From NCBI GenBank assembly GCA_000761475.1, contig JQNW01000003.1, positions 218,851-282,850 of the forward strand: a stretch of 64,000 nt of DNA. Direction: 5' to 3'. The notes beneath the pieces were generated by a model that was not told where the DNA came from, did no database searches, and saw only the letters and a list, made by a program, of their open reading frames with translations. The translations under genes and the position numbers were made by a program. This stretch comes from Chromohalobacter israelensis. GTDB taxonomy: Bacteria > Pseudomonadota > Gammaproteobacteria > Pseudomonadales > Halomonadaceae. Below, piece by piece: positions 32,464-43,663 of the stretch (within the stretch, counting starts at the first letter, position 1; the number at the start of each line of letters is the position of its first letter).

Positions 32464-34362
32464 ATGCCCATCGTGACCCTGCCTGATGGCAGTCAGAAGA
32501 CTTTCGATTCCCCCATCACCGTCATGCAGCTCGCCGAGTCGATCGGCACCGGGCTGGCCAAGGCTTGCGTGGCCGGCAAGATCGACGGCGTGCCCGTCGA
32601 TACCGCCGACTTGATCGAGCACGATGCCGAAGTGAGCATCCTCACGTCGCGCGATCAGGAAGGGCTGGAGATCATTCGCCACTCGTGTGCCCATCTCGTC
32701 GGTCATGCCGTCAAGCAGCTTTATCCCGATGCCAAGATGGCGATCGGGCCGGTCATCGACGATGGCTTCTACTACGATATCGATTTCGGCCAGTCGGTCT
32801 CGCCGGAGGATCTCGAGGCCATCGAGAAACGCATGAAAGTGTTGATCGATCATGAGTACGAGGTCATCCGCGAGTACGTCACGAAAGAGCAGGCCCTGGC
32901 GACGTTCATCGACCGCGATGAGCCCTACAAGCAGGAAATCGTCGAGGGAATCGCGGATGGCGAGACGGTGCGTCTCTACCATCACGAAGAATACATCGAC
33001 ATGTGCCGCGGGCCGCACGTGCCCAACACTCGTCATCTCAAGGCGTTCAAGCTGACCAAGCTGGCAGGGGCCTATTGGCGTGGCGATGCCAACAAGCCGA
33101 TGCTCACTCGCATCTACGGGACGGCCTGGGCGGACAAGAAGGCGCTGAAGACCTATCTCAAGCGCCTGGAGGAAGCGGAAAAGCGCGATCATCGCAAGCT
33201 GGCCCGCAAGCTCGACTTCTTTCACATGCAGGAAGAAGCGCCCGGGATGGTGTTCTGGCACCCGCGCGGCTGGACGCTGTGGCAGACCGTCGAGCAGTAC
33301 ATGCGCGGCGTCTACAAGGACAGCGGCTATCAGGAGATTCGCTGCCCGCAGATCATGGATGTGTCGCTATGGCAGAAGTCCGGCCATTGGGACAACTATG
33401 CCGAGAACATGTTCTTCACGGAATCGGAAAAGCGCGAATATGCGCTCAAGCCGATGAACTGCCCCGGGCATGTACAAGTCTTCAATTCCGGGCTGCGCAG
33501 CTATCGCGAACTGCCGGTGCGCTACGGCGAATTCGGAGGGTGTCACCGCAACGAGCCCTCGGGTGCCTTGCACGGCATCATGCGGGTACGTGCGTTCACC
33601 CAGGACGACGGTCACGTGTTCTGCACCGAGGAGCAGATCGAGCCGGAGGTGACGGCATTCCATCGGCAGGCCCTGGCGGTCTACCGTGATTTCGGCTTCG
33701 ACGACATCGCCGTCAAGATCGCCCTGCGGCCCGAGAAGCGTCTGGGCAGCGACGACAACTGGGATCGCGCCGAAGAGGCCTTGCGCAACGCCCTGAGCCG
33801 CTGTGACGTCGAATGGGAAGAGTTGCCCGGTGAAGGCGCCTTCTATGGCCCCAAGATCGAGTATCACATGCGCGACTGCCTGGGCCGCGAGTGGCAGGTG
33901 GGTACCATGCAGGTGGATTTCATGATGCCGACCCGGCTCGGCGCGCAGTACGTGGCCGAGGACGGTTCGCGGCAGGCGCCGGTCATGCTGCACCGCGCCA
34001 TCGTGGGGTCCATGGAACGCTTCATCGGTATCCTCATCGAACACTACGCGGGATCCATGCCCTTGTGGCTTTCACCGCTCCAGGCCGTGGTGCTCAACAT
34101 CACCGATGCCCAGCGGGAATACGCCGAATCCGTGACGCAGCGTTTGCAGAAATCCGGTCTGCGTGTCAAGACGGACTTGAGGAATGAGAAGATCGGCTTT
34201 AAAATCCGGGAACATACGTTGCAAAAGATCCCCTATCTTCTCGTTGTAGGTGACAAAGAAGTCGAGGCGGGTGCGGTTGCCGTCCGTACGCGTAGCGGAG
34301 AGGACCTGGGCTCGCTATCGGTGGACGCCTTGATTGCGCGTCTGCAGGAAGAAGGGGTATAA
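32464..34362 (+). CDS. thrS: Threonyl-tRNA synthetase
   Basis: A class II aminoacyl-tRNA synthetase (632 aa) charging tRNA-Thr. The N-terminal TGS domain (LPDGSQKTF), the editing domain HxxxH (HSCAHLVGH) and downstream C-H metal site DMCRGPH are present. The catalytic core has [26 protein letters not shown] and [11 protein letters not shown], followed by the anticodon-binding domain. ATG 32464 matches the family's [10 protein letters not shown] start; the longer frame from 32332 is not conserved. First gene of thrS-infC-rpmI-rplT-pheST-ihfA, the classical gammaproteobacterial order. Confidence 0.98.
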   Translation: MPIVTLPDGSQKTFDSPITVMQLAESIGTGLAKACVAGKIDGVPVDTADLIEHDAEVSILTSRDQEGLEIIRHSCAHLVGHAVKQLYPDAKMAIGPVIDDGFYYDIDFGQSVSPEDLEAIEKRMKVLIDHEYEVIREYVTKEQALATFIDRDEPYKQEIVEGIADGETVRLYHHEEYIDMCRGPHVPNTRHLKAFKLTKLAGAYWRGDANKPMLTRIYGTAWADKKALKTYLKRLEEAEKRDHRKLARKLDFFHMQEEAPGMVFWHPRGWTLWQTVEQYMRGVYKDSGYQEIRCPQIMDVSLWQKSGHWDNYAENMFFTESEKREYALKPMNCPGHVQVFNSGLRSYRELPVRYGEFGGCHRNEPSGALHGIMRVRAFTQDDGHVFCTEEQIEPEVTAFHRQALAVYRDFGFDDIAVKIALRPEKRLGSDDNWDRAEEALRNALSRCDVEWEELPGEGAFYGPKIEYHMRDCLGREWQVGTMQVDFMMPTRLGAQYVAEDGSRQAPVMLHRAIVGSMERFIGILIEHYAGSMPLWLSPLQAVVLNITDAQREYAESVTQRLQKSGLRVKTDLRNEKIGFKIREHTLQKIPYLLVVGDKEVEAGAVAVRTRSGEDLGSLSVDALIARLQEEGV

Positions 34363-34394
34363 AGAACGTCAATCGATAGAACGGAGACGTAACG

Positions 34395-34934
34395 ATCAAG
34401 CGGAATAACCAGCGCGGGCGCCCTCAAGAGAAGCGCCCCCCAATGAACGACCGTATTCGTGTGGACGAAGTCCGCCTCATCGACAGCAGCGGCGAGCAGG
34501 TTGGTGTCGTCTCGACTCAGGACGCGCTGGAGCGTGCCGAGGCCGAGGGCTTGGATCTCGTCCAGATCTCCAACGCTGACCCCATCGTCTGCAAGATCAT
34601 GGACTATGGGAAGTTTCTTTTCGAGCAGAAGAAACAGCGTTCTGCTCAGAAGAAAAAGACGAAGCAGATTCAGGTCAAGGAAGTCAAATTCCGACCTGGT
34701 ACCGACGAGGGCGACTATCAGGTGAAATTGAAAAACCTGACGCGTTTCCTCGAAGGGGGCGACAAAGGCAAGGTCACGCTGCGTTTTCGGGGACGTGAGA
34801 TGGCGCACCAGGACATCGGCCGCAAGCTGATGGAACGGATCGCCGCCGACCTCGAGGACATGGCGACTGTCGAATCCTTCCCCAAGATGGAAGGTCGTCA
34901 GATGATCATGATCCTGGCGCCCAAAAAGAAGTGA
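34395..34934 (+). CDS. infC: Translation initiation factor IF-3 with AUC start
   Basis: IF-3 prevents 50S joining and checks initiator codon choice on the 30S subunit. The N domain has [18 protein letters not shown] and the C domain [15 protein letters not shown] and [14 protein letters not shown]. Reading back from ATG 34443 the frame stays open as [16 protein letters not shown], the basic N-terminus of the family, to ATC at 34395 with GGAG 8 bp before it. The result is 179 aa, close to E. coli's 180. E. coli infC begins with AUU for autoregulation; AUC plays the same role here. ATG 34443 would truncate the N domain. Confidence 0.9.
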   Translation: MKRNNQRGRPQEKRPPMNDRIRVDEVRLIDSSGEQVGVVSTQDALERAEAEGLDLVQISNADPIVCKIMDYGKFLFEQKKQRSAQKKKTKQIQVKEVKFRPGTDEGDYQVKLKNLTRFLEGGDKGKVTLRFRGREMAHQDIGRKLMERIAADLEDMATVESFPKMEGRQMIMILAPKKK

Positions 34935-35018
34935 TCCGTTGGCAGTTTAACGGGCAGGCGGCTTCGGCTGGCCTGCCGGCCTCGGGTTTTCTGAAGAAAC
35001 CGAGTGGAGTTTTCCCTC

Positions 35019-35213
35019 ATGCCTAAAATCAAGAGTAACAGCGGCGCTGCGAAGCGCTTCAAGAAGACGGCTCATGGCTTCAAGCACAAGCAGTCTTTTC
35101 GCAGTCACATCCTGACCAAGAAGTCGACCAAGCGTAAGCGTCAGCTGCGCGGCATGAAGCAGATTCACGATGCCGACAAGCAGTTGATCCAGCGCATGTT
35201 GCCGAACCTCTAA
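35019..35213 (+). CDS. rpmI: 50S ribosomal protein L35
   Basis: A 64-aa basic protein beginning [20 protein letters not shown] and ending LIQRMLPNL, standard L35. ATG 35019 gives the family start; five upstream residues in frame are excluded. It lies between infC and rplT, where L20 typically represses rpmI-rplT translation by binding a leader that mimics 23S rRNA. Confidence 0.97.
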   Translation: MPKIKSNSGAAKRFKKTAHGFKHKQSFRSHILTKKSTKRKRQLRGMKQIHDADKQLIQRMLPNL

Positions 35214-35284
35214 GTACTTTCCTTCTAAGTACTTTCATGCACAGTGTTTGTATGAACAGTGCTGGCATGGACAGTATCGGTAGT
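35210..35284 (+). repeat. 15-bp period tandem repeats between rpmI and rplT
   Basis: Two units of CTAAGTACTTTC (35210, 35225) are followed by three units of ATGxACAGT (35237, 35252, 35267), all in a 15-bp register. The first unit includes the rpmI stop codon. See findings. Confidence 0.75.
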
Positions 35285-35311
35285 CGATTTTTCAAACGTC
35301 AGGAGTAAGCC

Positions 35312-35665
35312 ATGACTCGTGTCAAGCGTGGTGTCGTCGCTCGTCGTCGACACAAGAAGATTCTCAAGCAGGCCAAAGGGTATTACGGTGCCCGGTCTCG
35401 CGTTTTCCGCGTTGCCAAGCAGGCGGTCATCAAGGCAGGTCAGTATGCCTATCGTGACCGTCGTCAGCGCAAGCGTCAGTTCCGTGCGTTGTGGATCACG
35501 CGTATCAACGCGGCGTCACGCGCCAACGGTCTGTCCTATAGCCGCTTCATCGCCGGCCTGAAGAAGTCCGGCATCGAGATCGACCGCAAGGTTCTGGCCG
35601 ATCTCGCCGTCCATGAAAAGGCTGCCTTTGCCGCGATCGTCGACAAGGCCAAGGCTGCTCAGTAA
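35312..35665 (+). CDS. rplT: 50S ribosomal protein L20
   Basis: The 117-aa protein is needed early in 50S assembly and is a translational repressor of its own operon in related bacteria. The family core is clear: [20 protein letters not shown], then [19 protein letters not shown] and [20 protein letters not shown]. Preceded by AGGAG and followed by a strong intrinsic terminator that separates it from pheST. Confidence 0.98.
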   Translation: MTRVKRGVVARRRHKKILKQAKGYYGARSRVFRVAKQAVIKAGQYAYRDRRQRKRQFRALWITRINAASRANGLSYSRFIAGLKKSGIEIDRKVLADLAVHEKAAFAAIVDKAKAAQ

Positions 35666-35710
35666 CGGGCGGGTGGGACGCTCATCTTGAGTGTTTCATC
35701 ATGCGCATGA

Positions 35711-36832
<1,122 letters not shown>

Positions 36833-36859
36833 TCTGCGACCACGGACACAGGAAGTAAC

Positions 36860-39241
36860 ATGAAATTTTCCGAAACATGGCTGCGCCATTGGGTCTCGCC
36901 CGACTGGACCACGCAGGCGCTGGCCGATCACATCACGATGGCAGGGCTGGAAGTCGACGCGATCGCGCCGGTGGCGGGCGCCTTCGACGGCGTGGTCATC
37001 GCCGAGGTCGTCGACAAGCAGCCGCATCCCAGTGCCGACAAGCTCAACGTCTGCCATGTCGATGACGGCGGCGACGAACCCGTTCAGGTGGTGTGCGGCG
37101 CGCCCAATGTCGCGGTGGGGCAGAAAGTGCCGTTCGCGCGCGTGAATGCCACGCTGCCCGGCGATTTCAAGATCAAGAAGGCCAAGCTGCGTGGCGTGGA
37201 GTCGCGAGGCATGATCTGCTCGGCTTCCGAGCTGGAGCTGGAGGAAGGCACGTCGGACGGTATCTGGGTGCTGCCGCCGACGGCGCCGGTGGGGGACGGC
37301 CTGCGTGACTGGCTGGCATTGGACGACCATGCCATCGAAGTCGACCTGACCCCCAATCGCGGCGACTGCCTGAGCCTCAAGGGGATGGCGCGCGAGGTCG
37401 GCGTATTGAGCCGCCTTCCGCTGAACGAGCCCGAGATCAGTGTCGTGACGCCGAAGAATCAGGAAACGTTTCCGGTGCGCGTCGAGGCCCCCGCTCAGTG
37501 CCCCCGCTATGCGGGCCGGGTGATTCGCGGTGTCGATCTCGCGGCGGAAACGCCGCTGTGGATGACCGAGCGCCTGCGGCGCAGCGGCATTCGCGCCATC
37601 GACCCGATCGTCGATGTCACCAATTACGTGATGCTCGAGCTCGGCCAGCCGATGCATGCCTTCGACCTGGCACGCCTGCAGGATGGCATCGTGGTGCGCG
37701 AAGCCCGGGGCGACGAGCGTCTGACGCTGCTTGATGGGCAGGATATCGCGCTGCGGGACGGCACCCTGATCATCGCCGACGCGCATCGGCCGCTGGCGAT
37801 CGCCGGTGTCATGGGAGGCGAGGCGTCCGGCGTCAATGCGAACACGCAGGATATCTTTCTGGAATCGGCTTTCTTCTCGCCGCTGGCCGTGGCGGGGCAG
37901 GCGCGCTCTTATGGATTGCACACCGATGCGTCTCACCGTTTCGAGCGTGGCGTCGACCCTCAGTTGACGCAGGTGGCGCTCGAGCGCGCGACGCAGTTGC
38001 TGCTGGAGATCGTCGGCGGTGAACCCGGTCCGGTCACGGAAGTGGCCAGCCCCGATCACCTGCCGCTGGGCTGCAGCGTGACCTTGCGTCGGGCGCGCCT
38101 CGATCAGTGTCTGTCTCTGGTCATCGCCGATGACGATGTCGTCGACATCCTGTCGCGGTTGGGCATGCACGTCGACGTCGTTGCCGAAGGCTGGCGCGTC
38201 AAGGTGCCCAGCTGGCGTTTCGACATTGCCCTCGAGGAAGACCTCATCGAGGAGCTGGCGCGCATTCACGGCTATGACCGGATCCCGGTGCGCCGTCCCG
38301 CCGCGCGTCTGAAACTCAGCGCCGCCGACGAGACGCGTCAGCCTCTGTCGCGCTTGCGTCGCCATCTCGTGGCGCGTGGCTACCAGGAAGCCATCACCTA
38401 CAGTTTCGTCGCGCCCGAGCTGCAGGAAACGCTGACGCCGGGGGCGATCGCACCGGCCCTGGCCAACCCCATCTCGGCGGACATGTCGGTCATGCGCGCG
38501 AGTCTGCTGCCGGGACTGGTCAAGGCCATGATGCACAACCTCAACCGGCAACAGCCCCGGGTGCGCCTGTTCGAGACCGGGCTGGTGTTTCGCGGTGAGC
38601 TGGATGACCTCGAGCAGGTATCGATGCTCGGTGGCATCATCTGCGGGCCACGGCATCCCGAAGGCTGGTCGGCCACGCGCGAGCGTGTCGACTTCTTCGA
38701 CCTCAAGGGCGACCTGGAGAGCCTGCTGGCCTTGACGCATCGTCCCGACGCGTGGCGTTTCGAGGCCGGCGAGCATCCCGGGCTGCATCCCGGCCAGACG
38801 GCGCGGATCATCTGCGATGGGCGCCCGGTGGGGTGGGTCGGTGCCTTGCACCCCGGCGTGCGGGCCGAGCTGGGCCTCAAGACCGGTGCCTTCGTGTTCG
38901 AGCTCGAGCTGGAGGCGGCGACTCAGGGCCTCTTGCCGGCGTTCGAGCCGCTGTCGCGGCATCCCGAGGTGCGGCGCGACCTGGCGTTGGTCGTGAAGGA
39001 CGACGTGCCGGTCATGGCTTTGATGGATGCCATGCGTGACCAGGCGGGCGAGTGGCTGGTCGACCTGCGGCTTTTCGATGTCTATCAGGGGGAAGGGATC
39101 GAAAAAGGCCACAAGAGTCTCGCCCTGGGCTTGACCTGGCAGCATCCTTCGCGCACGCTGAATGACGATGAAATCAATCAGTTAGTCGATGCCATCGTCG
39201 GCGAAGCGAAATCACGCTTCGCGGCGGTCCTGAGGAGTTAA
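36860..39241 (+). CDS. pheT: Phenylalanyl-tRNA synthetase beta subunit
   Basis: The beta subunit (793 aa) contains an N-terminal EMAPII-like tRNA-binding domain ([20 protein letters not shown]), the B3/B4 editing domain ([10 protein letters not shown]), B5, a degenerate catalytic fold and the C-terminal anticodon-binding ferredoxin-like domain ([12 protein letters not shown]). It edits Tyr-tRNA-Phe. Full family length. The downstream ihfA start follows by 28 bp. Confidence 0.98.
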   Translation: MKFSETWLRHWVSPDWTTQALADHITMAGLEVDAIAPVAGAFDGVVIAEVVDKQPHPSADKLNVCHVDDGGDEPVQVVCGAPNVAVGQKVPFARVNATLPGDFKIKKAKLRGVESRGMICSASELELEEGTSDGIWVLPPTAPVGDGLRDWLALDDHAIEVDLTPNRGDCLSLKGMAREVGVLSRLPLNEPEISVVTPKNQETFPVRVEAPAQCPRYAGRVIRGVDLAAETPLWMTERLRRSGIRAIDPIVDVTNYVMLELGQPMHAFDLARLQDGIVVREARGDERLTLLDGQDIALRDGTLIIADAHRPLAIAGVMGGEASGVNANTQDIFLESAFFSPLAVAGQARSYGLHTDASHRFERGVDPQLTQVALERATQLLLEIVGGEPGPVTEVASPDHLPLGCSVTLRRARLDQCLSLVIADDDVVDILSRLGMHVDVVAEGWRVKVPSWRFDIALEEDLIEELARIHGYDRIPVRRPAARLKLSAADETRQPLSRLRRHLVARGYQEAITYSFVAPELQETLTPGAIAPALANPISADMSVMRASLLPGLVKAMMHNLNRQQPRVRLFETGLVFRGELDDLEQVSMLGGIICGPRHPEGWSATRERVDFFDLKGDLESLLALTHRPDAWRFEAGEHPGLHPGQTARIICDGRPVGWVGALHPGVRAELGLKTGAFVFELELEAATQGLLPAFEPLSRHPEVRRDLALVVKDDVPVMALMDAMRDQAGEWLVDLRLFDVYQGEGIEKGHKSLALGLTWQHPSRTLNDDEINQLVDAIVGEAKSRFAAVLRS

Positions 39242-39269
39242 TCCCATCAGCCGTTACGAGGATGAGAGC

Positions 39270-39578
39270 ATGGGTGCGCTGACCAAAGCGGATTTGGCCG
39301 AACATCTGCATGCTGAGCTGGGCTTTTCCAAGCGCGAAGCCAAGTCGATGGTCGAGGCCTTCTTCGAAGAGATTCGCAGCTGCCTGCGCGAGAACGAGCA
39401 GGTCAAATTGTCGGGCTTCGGCAATTTCGACTTGCGCGACAAACGCGAACGCCCGGGACGCAACCCGAAGACCGGCGAGGAAATTCCCATTTCCGCACGC
39501 CGCGTGGTGACGTTCCGTCCCGGTCAGAAGCTCAAGGCACGCGTCGAGGATTTCGACGAGTCGAAGGTCGTGCACTGA
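39270..39578 (+). CDS. ihfA: Integration host factor alpha subunit
   Basis: The 102-aa HU/IHF-fold protein bends DNA at specific sites with IhfB. Signatures are [10 protein letters not shown], the beta-arm [33 protein letters not shown] and [11 protein letters not shown]. Last gene of the thrS-ihfA block, followed by a GC-rich hairpin. The order pheT-ihfA is the standard gammaproteobacterial arrangement. Confidence 0.97.
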   Translation: MGALTKADLAEHLHAELGFSKREAKSMVEAFFEEIRSCLRENEQVKLSGFGNFDLRDKRERPGRNPKTGEEIPISARRVVTFRPGQKLKARVEDFDESKVVH

Positions 39579-39610
39579 CGTCTCGTCAGCTTGCGTACCC
39601 ATGGACAACG

Positions 39611-39629
39611 CCGGGGCCGATGGCCCCGG
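39611..39629 (+). terminator. Hairpin after ihfA
   Basis: CCGGGGCC-GAT-GGCCCCGG, 8-bp GC stem, followed by TCGTTTCG. The weak T tract lowers certainty. Confidence 0.55.
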
Positions 39630-39768
39630 TCGTTTCGATAGATGTGCGCGCCCACTCGGGTGCGCCGATGCCGCTCATCCCGGCGAATAGACGCTGGCGC
39701 CGTGTCCCATGTCACTGACGCGGTGCACCTTTTCACGACGAATATTTCACGAGTAAGTCGACGACTGC

Positions 39769-40230
39769 ATGCCAAGTCTCAAAATTTTCGTAGGCACCAT
39801 GTATGGAGGTGCCCTGGACGTCGCCGAGCAGGTCACACCGCTCTTCGAGCAAGCGGGCTATGACGTGACGATCGTCGAGCAACCCAGTCTCGCCGATCTC
39901 GATCCCTTGCCCGATCTGGCCCTGTTTTGCGTTTCCACCACCGGTAGCGGCGATTTTCCCGGCAATTTCGTGCCTTTCGCACGCGACCTTCGCGAAGCGC
40001 CGCCGGCACTGGCGAACTGGCGCTATGGCCTGATCGCCTTGGGCGACAGTTCCTATGGCGATACGTTCTGCGGTGCCGGCCGTGCACTGGATGCCTTGCT
40101 CGACGAGCTGGGCGCGGAGCGCCTCGGGGAGCGCCTGGAGATCGATGCCATGGAAACCTTCATGGCGGACGATGCCGCGATTCCCTGGGTCGAGGCATGG
40201 ATCGAAGAGCAAGGGTTGAAGGTTGCCTGA
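39769..40230 (+). CDS. MioC-like flavodoxin domain protein
   Basis: The 153-aa flavodoxin-fold protein has the FMN phosphate-binding loop FVGTMYGGALDVAE, a second loop CVSTTGSGDFPGNFVPFA and GLIALGDSSYGDTFCGAG. This pattern is shared with MioC and the flavodoxin domains of sulfite and P450 reductases. MioC of E. coli supports biotin synthase. The sequence alone does not name the partner. Its stop overlaps the next gene's ATG. Confidence 0.85.
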   Translation: MPSLKIFVGTMYGGALDVAEQVTPLFEQAGYDVTIVEQPSLADLDPLPDLALFCVSTTGSGDFPGNFVPFARDLREAPPALANWRYGLIALGDSSYGDTFCGAGRALDALLDELGAERLGERLEIDAMETFMADDAAIPWVEAWIEEQGLKVA

Positions 40231-40607
40231 TGCGTGACACGGAGGGCTCCCCCTCGGCGGCCCGGTTGAGCGTCATGATCGGACTGCTGCTATTGGTGCT
40301 GCTGTCCTGGCCTCGCTATCAGCTGGGAGGGTACGACACCCATATCGCCATGCTGGCGCTGATTGCCGGTGGCCTTGCCGTGGTCAGCATTGCCTACTGG
40401 CGGCGGATGACGACGGCGCAACGCCGATTGCTGCCCGGACTGCTCAAGCGGCTTGGCGTGGCGTTCGGCATCGGGTGCCTGCTGCTGGCGGGGTGGCATC
40501 ATGTGCTGGCGAGCACGGCTGCGGGCTGGGCGACCGTCGTTTCGCACGGTGCCACGGCCGGCTTGTTGCTGCATGCACTCATGACGGGATGGCATGCCCG
40601 CCGTTGA
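40230..40607 (+). CDS. Hypothetical membrane protein
   Basis: The 125-aa protein contains three to four hydrophobic segments (LSVMIGLLLLVLLSWPRYQL, LALIAGGLAVVSIAYW, GVAFGIGCLLLAGWH, GATAGLLLHALMTGW). It starts with a TGATG overlap with the flavodoxin, so the two are translationally coupled. I do not recognise a family. A membrane partner for the flavodoxin is possible but unsupported. Confidence 0.7.
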   Translation: MRDTEGSPSAARLSVMIGLLLLVLLSWPRYQLGGYDTHIAMLALIAGGLAVVSIAYWRRMTTAQRRLLPGLLKRLGVAFGIGCLLLAGWHHVLASTAAGWATVVSHGATAGLLLHALMTGWHARR

Positions 40608-40659
40608 GCCGGTGCGGTGATCCTTTCAGGTCGCGCACCTCGAAGCACCTCGAACGATG

Positions 40660-40689
40660 AAGGCCCCGATCCCAGGATCGGGGCCTTTT
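40660..40689. terminator. Bidirectional terminator
   Basis: AAGGCCCCGATCC / GGATCGGGGCCTT stem followed by TTTT on the plus strand, between the convergent membrane protein gene and old yellow enzyme gene. Confidence 0.85.
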
Positions 40690-40712
40690 CATGCTGCAGG
40701 GCAGTCTCGCCC

Positions 40713-41849
40713 TCAGGAAGACGATTCCTGGATCATTCTTTCGCGTTCGAGGCGTGCCTGCTCCTCGGGGTAGGTGGGGAAGTCCACGTAGCCTCGGGCG
40801 TCGCCCCCGTAGAAGGTGTTCGGATCGAAATCGGCCAGCGGCCAGCCGTTCTGCATCCGCTCGACCAGGTCAGGATTCGAGGTGAAATAACGACCGAAGA
40901 CCGGCAGGTCGATGGTGCCTTCGTCCACCAGCTTTTCGGCCTCGGCCTGGTCGAGGTTGCCGGCCAGCAGCAAGGTCCCCTGGTAGACATCGCGGAACTG
41001 GCGTAGATAGTCGCGGGGCATGGGCGGCATGCCTTGACCGCCCTGGTCGTGGAGGTGGACATAGGCGAGCCCGCGCTTGTTGAATTCGCGTGCCAGGTAC
41101 AGGTAGGTCTCGCCGTTGTCCTCGTATTCTGGCATGTCGAACAGGGTGCCGAAGGGCGACAGGCGAACCCCGACGCGCCGTGCGCCGATCATCTTGCTGA
41201 CTTCATCGACGACTTCGATCAGCAGGCGACAGCGATTCTCGCGCGAACCGCCATACTCGTCATCGCGATCGTTGACGCCGGGATTGAGGAACTGCTCGAA
41301 AAGATAGCCATTGGCGCCATGAATCTCGACGCCATCGAAGCCGGCCTCGCGCGAGTTGACGGCGGCCTGGGCGAAATCGCGCACGATGTCGCGCACTTCA
41401 TGGGTTGCGAGGCGCCTCGGTCGGCTTGCCTCGAGCATGTCCGGCTGGCCATTTTCGTTGTAACCGAAGGCCATGCCGCCTTGCTTGTCGCTGGGGCCGA
41501 CCGGCGCGGCCCCGGCCACCTGAACCGAGGTATGCGATACGCGGCCCACATGCCAGATCTGCGCGAAGAACACGCCGCCGCGCTCATGAACGGCGCGCGT
41601 CGCCTTGGCCCACCCCGCTATCTGATCGGGCCCGAAGATGCCGGGGTTGTACAGGTAGCCTTGTCCCTGCCGTGAAATGGGCGTGCCTTCGGAAATGATC
41701 AGGCCGGCGCTCGCACGCTGCCGATAATAGAGGGCACCCAGTTCGTTGGGGACGTCTTCCGCGGCGCGTGAACGGGTCATCGGCGCCATGACGATACGGT
41801 TGTTCAGGCGTGTGCCATTCAGGTCGAACGGTTCGAAGAGTGATGCCAT
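40713..41849 (-). CDS. Old yellow enzyme family NADH:flavin oxidoreductase
   Basis: The 378-aa FMN enzyme with TIM-barrel reduces activated C=C bonds and nitro or maleimide compounds. Motifs include NNRIVMAPMTRSRA, TPISRQGQGYLYNPGIFG, FDGVEIHGANGYLFEQFL, NDRDDEYGGSRENR and LVERMQNGWPL. The length and motifs place it with the NemA/XenB type. ATG 41849 follows AGGAGAG. No NemR-like repressor is adjacent; the monocistronic gene ends at a shared terminator. Confidence 0.93.
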   Translation of the reverse strand: MASLFEPFDLNGTRLNNRIVMAPMTRSRAAEDVPNELGALYYRQRASAGLIISEGTPISRQGQGYLYNPGIFGPDQIAGWAKATRAVHERGGVFFAQIWHVGRVSHTSVQVAGAAPVGPSDKQGGMAFGYNENGQPDMLEASRPRRLATHEVRDIVRDFAQAAVNSREAGFDGVEIHGANGYLFEQFLNPGVNDRDDEYGGSRENRCRLLIEVVDEVSKMIGARRVGVRLSPFGTLFDMPEYEDNGETYLYLAREFNKRGLAYVHLHDQGGQGMPPMPRDYLRQFRDVYQGTLLLAGNLDQAEAEKLVDEGTIDLPVFGRYFTSNPDLVERMQNGWPLADFDPNTFYGGDARGYVDFPTYPEEQARLERERMIQESSS

Positions 41850-42028
41850 GCGGTGCTCTCCTTGGCAGACAGGCAATGGATGAAACGAAGACGCGAGCCC
41901 GGGGGCTCGCGTACGCGTTGCAGTCTAGAAGGCTGTTAGCATTTTAACAATTGCAAGAGGCGATCACTTCCATAAGCCACGCCTATCGGTCCGTCGATCC
42001 GCGCAGCCACGGGCAAGCGACAAGCATG

Positions 42029-43393
42029 TCAGCCAAGCGTGTAGCAGGGAACGTACTCGCTGCCCGGCAGCTTCATGCGTCCCTGTGCCACGAACGATGT
42101 GAGCAGATCATCCAGTCGCGCCATCATGTCCGGTTCGGCATGTAGCCGGAAGGGACCGTGTTGTTCGATGGCACGAATGCCTTCTTCCTTGACGTTGCCG
42201 GCGACGATGCCGGAAAACGCCCGGCGCAGGTTGGCCGCGAGCTCGTGGACCGGCTGCTCGCGGTGCAGGGCGAGTTGCGCCATGCTTTCGTGCGTGGGCT
42301 CGAAGGGAAGCTGGAAGCCGGTGTCGACATTGAGACGCCAGTTGAAATAGAAGGCATCGCTGTGGGTGCGGCGGAAAGTGCCCACATCATCCACGCCGCG
42401 CCGCATGGCGCGTCCCACCTCGGCAGGGTCGTCGATGATGATGCGATAGCGTTCCCGAGCGCGTTCGCCCAGCGTAAAGGCCAGGAACTCGTCGATGCGC
42501 TTGAAATAGTCGGCGCTGTCGCGTGGCCCGGTGAAGACGATGGGGAAGGGAATGTCGGCGTTGTCCGGGTGCAGGAGAATGCCCAGCAGGTACAGAATTT
42601 CCTCGGCCGTGCCCACGCCACCGGGAAAGATGACGATGCCGTGCCCGACACGCACGAAGGCCTCGAGGCGTTTCTCGATATCGGGCATGATGACCAGTTC
42701 GTTGACGATTGGATTGGGCGATTCGGCCGCGATGATGCCGGGCTCGGAGATCCCCAGGTAGCGGCCGTCATGGCGGCGTTGCTTGGCATGGGCGACATTG
42801 GCGCCTTTCATGGGGCCCTTCATGGCACCGGGGCCGCATCCCGTGCAGATGTCCAGGTCGCGCAGACCGAGATGATAGCCCACGTCCTTGCTGTAGTCGT
42901 ATTCCTCGCGGGTAATGGAGTGGCCGCCCCAGCACACCACGAGACTGGGTTCGCGCGAGGACTTCAAGGTGCCCGCGTTACGCAGGATATGAAAGACGGC
43001 GTTGGTGATGCCGTCGCCGCGTTTCAGGTCGAACTTGGGGTAATGCTGGATTTCATTGTGCACGTAGACGATGTCGCGCAGCACCGCGGAGAGGTGCTCG
43101 CGGATACCGCGGATCATCTGTCCATCCACGAAAGCGCTATGCGGCGCGTTGTCGAGCTTGAGGCGGATGCCGCGGTCCTGCTGCAATACCTCTATCTCGA
43201 AGTCGTGGTGCGTCTGCATCAGGGCGCGACTGTCGTCGGTGGGCGTACCGCAGTTGAGGACCGCCAGCGAGCAGCGTCTCAAGAGATCGTGCAGGCCGTT
43301 GGCCGAGGTGTCGCGCAGACGATTGACTTCCTGCTGGGAGAGGACTTCGAGGCTCCCCTCGGGAGAAATGATGGTGGAAAGCTTTTGGGGCAT
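42029..43393 (-). CDS. ppnN: Pyrimidine/purine nucleotide 5'-monophosphate nucleosidase (LOG family)
   Basis: The 454-aa length equals E. coli PpnN (YgdH). The LOG signature is complete: CTGCGPGAMKGPMKGA and FPGGVGTAEEILYLLGILL (PGGxGTxxE). N- and C-terminal domains DUF4478 and DUF3412 flank it (MPQKLSTIISPEGSLEVLSQ; SEYVPCYTLG at the end). PpnN splits nucleotide monophosphates to base plus ribose-5-phosphate and is activated by (p)ppGpp, balancing growth and stress survival. ATG 43393 matches the E. coli start. Confidence 0.93.
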   Translation of the reverse strand: MPQKLSTIISPEGSLEVLSQQEVNRLRDTSANGLHDLLRRCSLAVLNCGTPTDDSRALMQTHHDFEIEVLQQDRGIRLKLDNAPHSAFVDGQMIRGIREHLSAVLRDIVYVHNEIQHYPKFDLKRGDGITNAVFHILRNAGTLKSSREPSLVVCWGGHSITREEYDYSKDVGYHLGLRDLDICTGCGPGAMKGPMKGANVAHAKQRRHDGRYLGISEPGIIAAESPNPIVNELVIMPDIEKRLEAFVRVGHGIVIFPGGVGTAEEILYLLGILLHPDNADIPFPIVFTGPRDSADYFKRIDEFLAFTLGERARERYRIIIDDPAEVGRAMRRGVDDVGTFRRTHSDAFYFNWRLNVDTGFQLPFEPTHESMAQLALHREQPVHELAANLRRAFSGIVAGNVKEEGIRAIEQHGPFRLHAEPDMMARLDDLLTSFVAQGRMKLPGSEYVPCYTLG

Positions 43394-43531
43394 TGACGCA
43401 TCCTTGTGGCGGCATGGTGCCGAAGGAACGGCTCGGTGCACGATCGGCACCGGGCCGGCCAGGCACTGAATCATGTCTTGATGCTATCATGCGACCTTCG
43501 GACGCGCAGCGATGTGAGGCGCAGCATAATT

Positions 43532-43540
43532 TGCTATAAT
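43532..43540 (+). promoter_or_regulatory. Extended -10 promoter for the LysR gene
   Basis: TGC-TATAAT is a perfect extended -10 element, 120 bp before the LysR start. The long leader contains pairing segments (CGAAGCC ... GGCTTCG, ACGGTTATGGCCGT) and could be structured. Confidence 0.6.
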
Positions 43541-43663
43541 CCCTCCCGCTAATGCCCTCGAAGCCACGGTTATGGCCGTGCTAACCGTTACAACGGTCGT
43601 GCGTCAGCAGGCTTCGGCATAGATGCAGCCGCCCCGATACGCCAGCCGGTGGACCCTCAGTTC

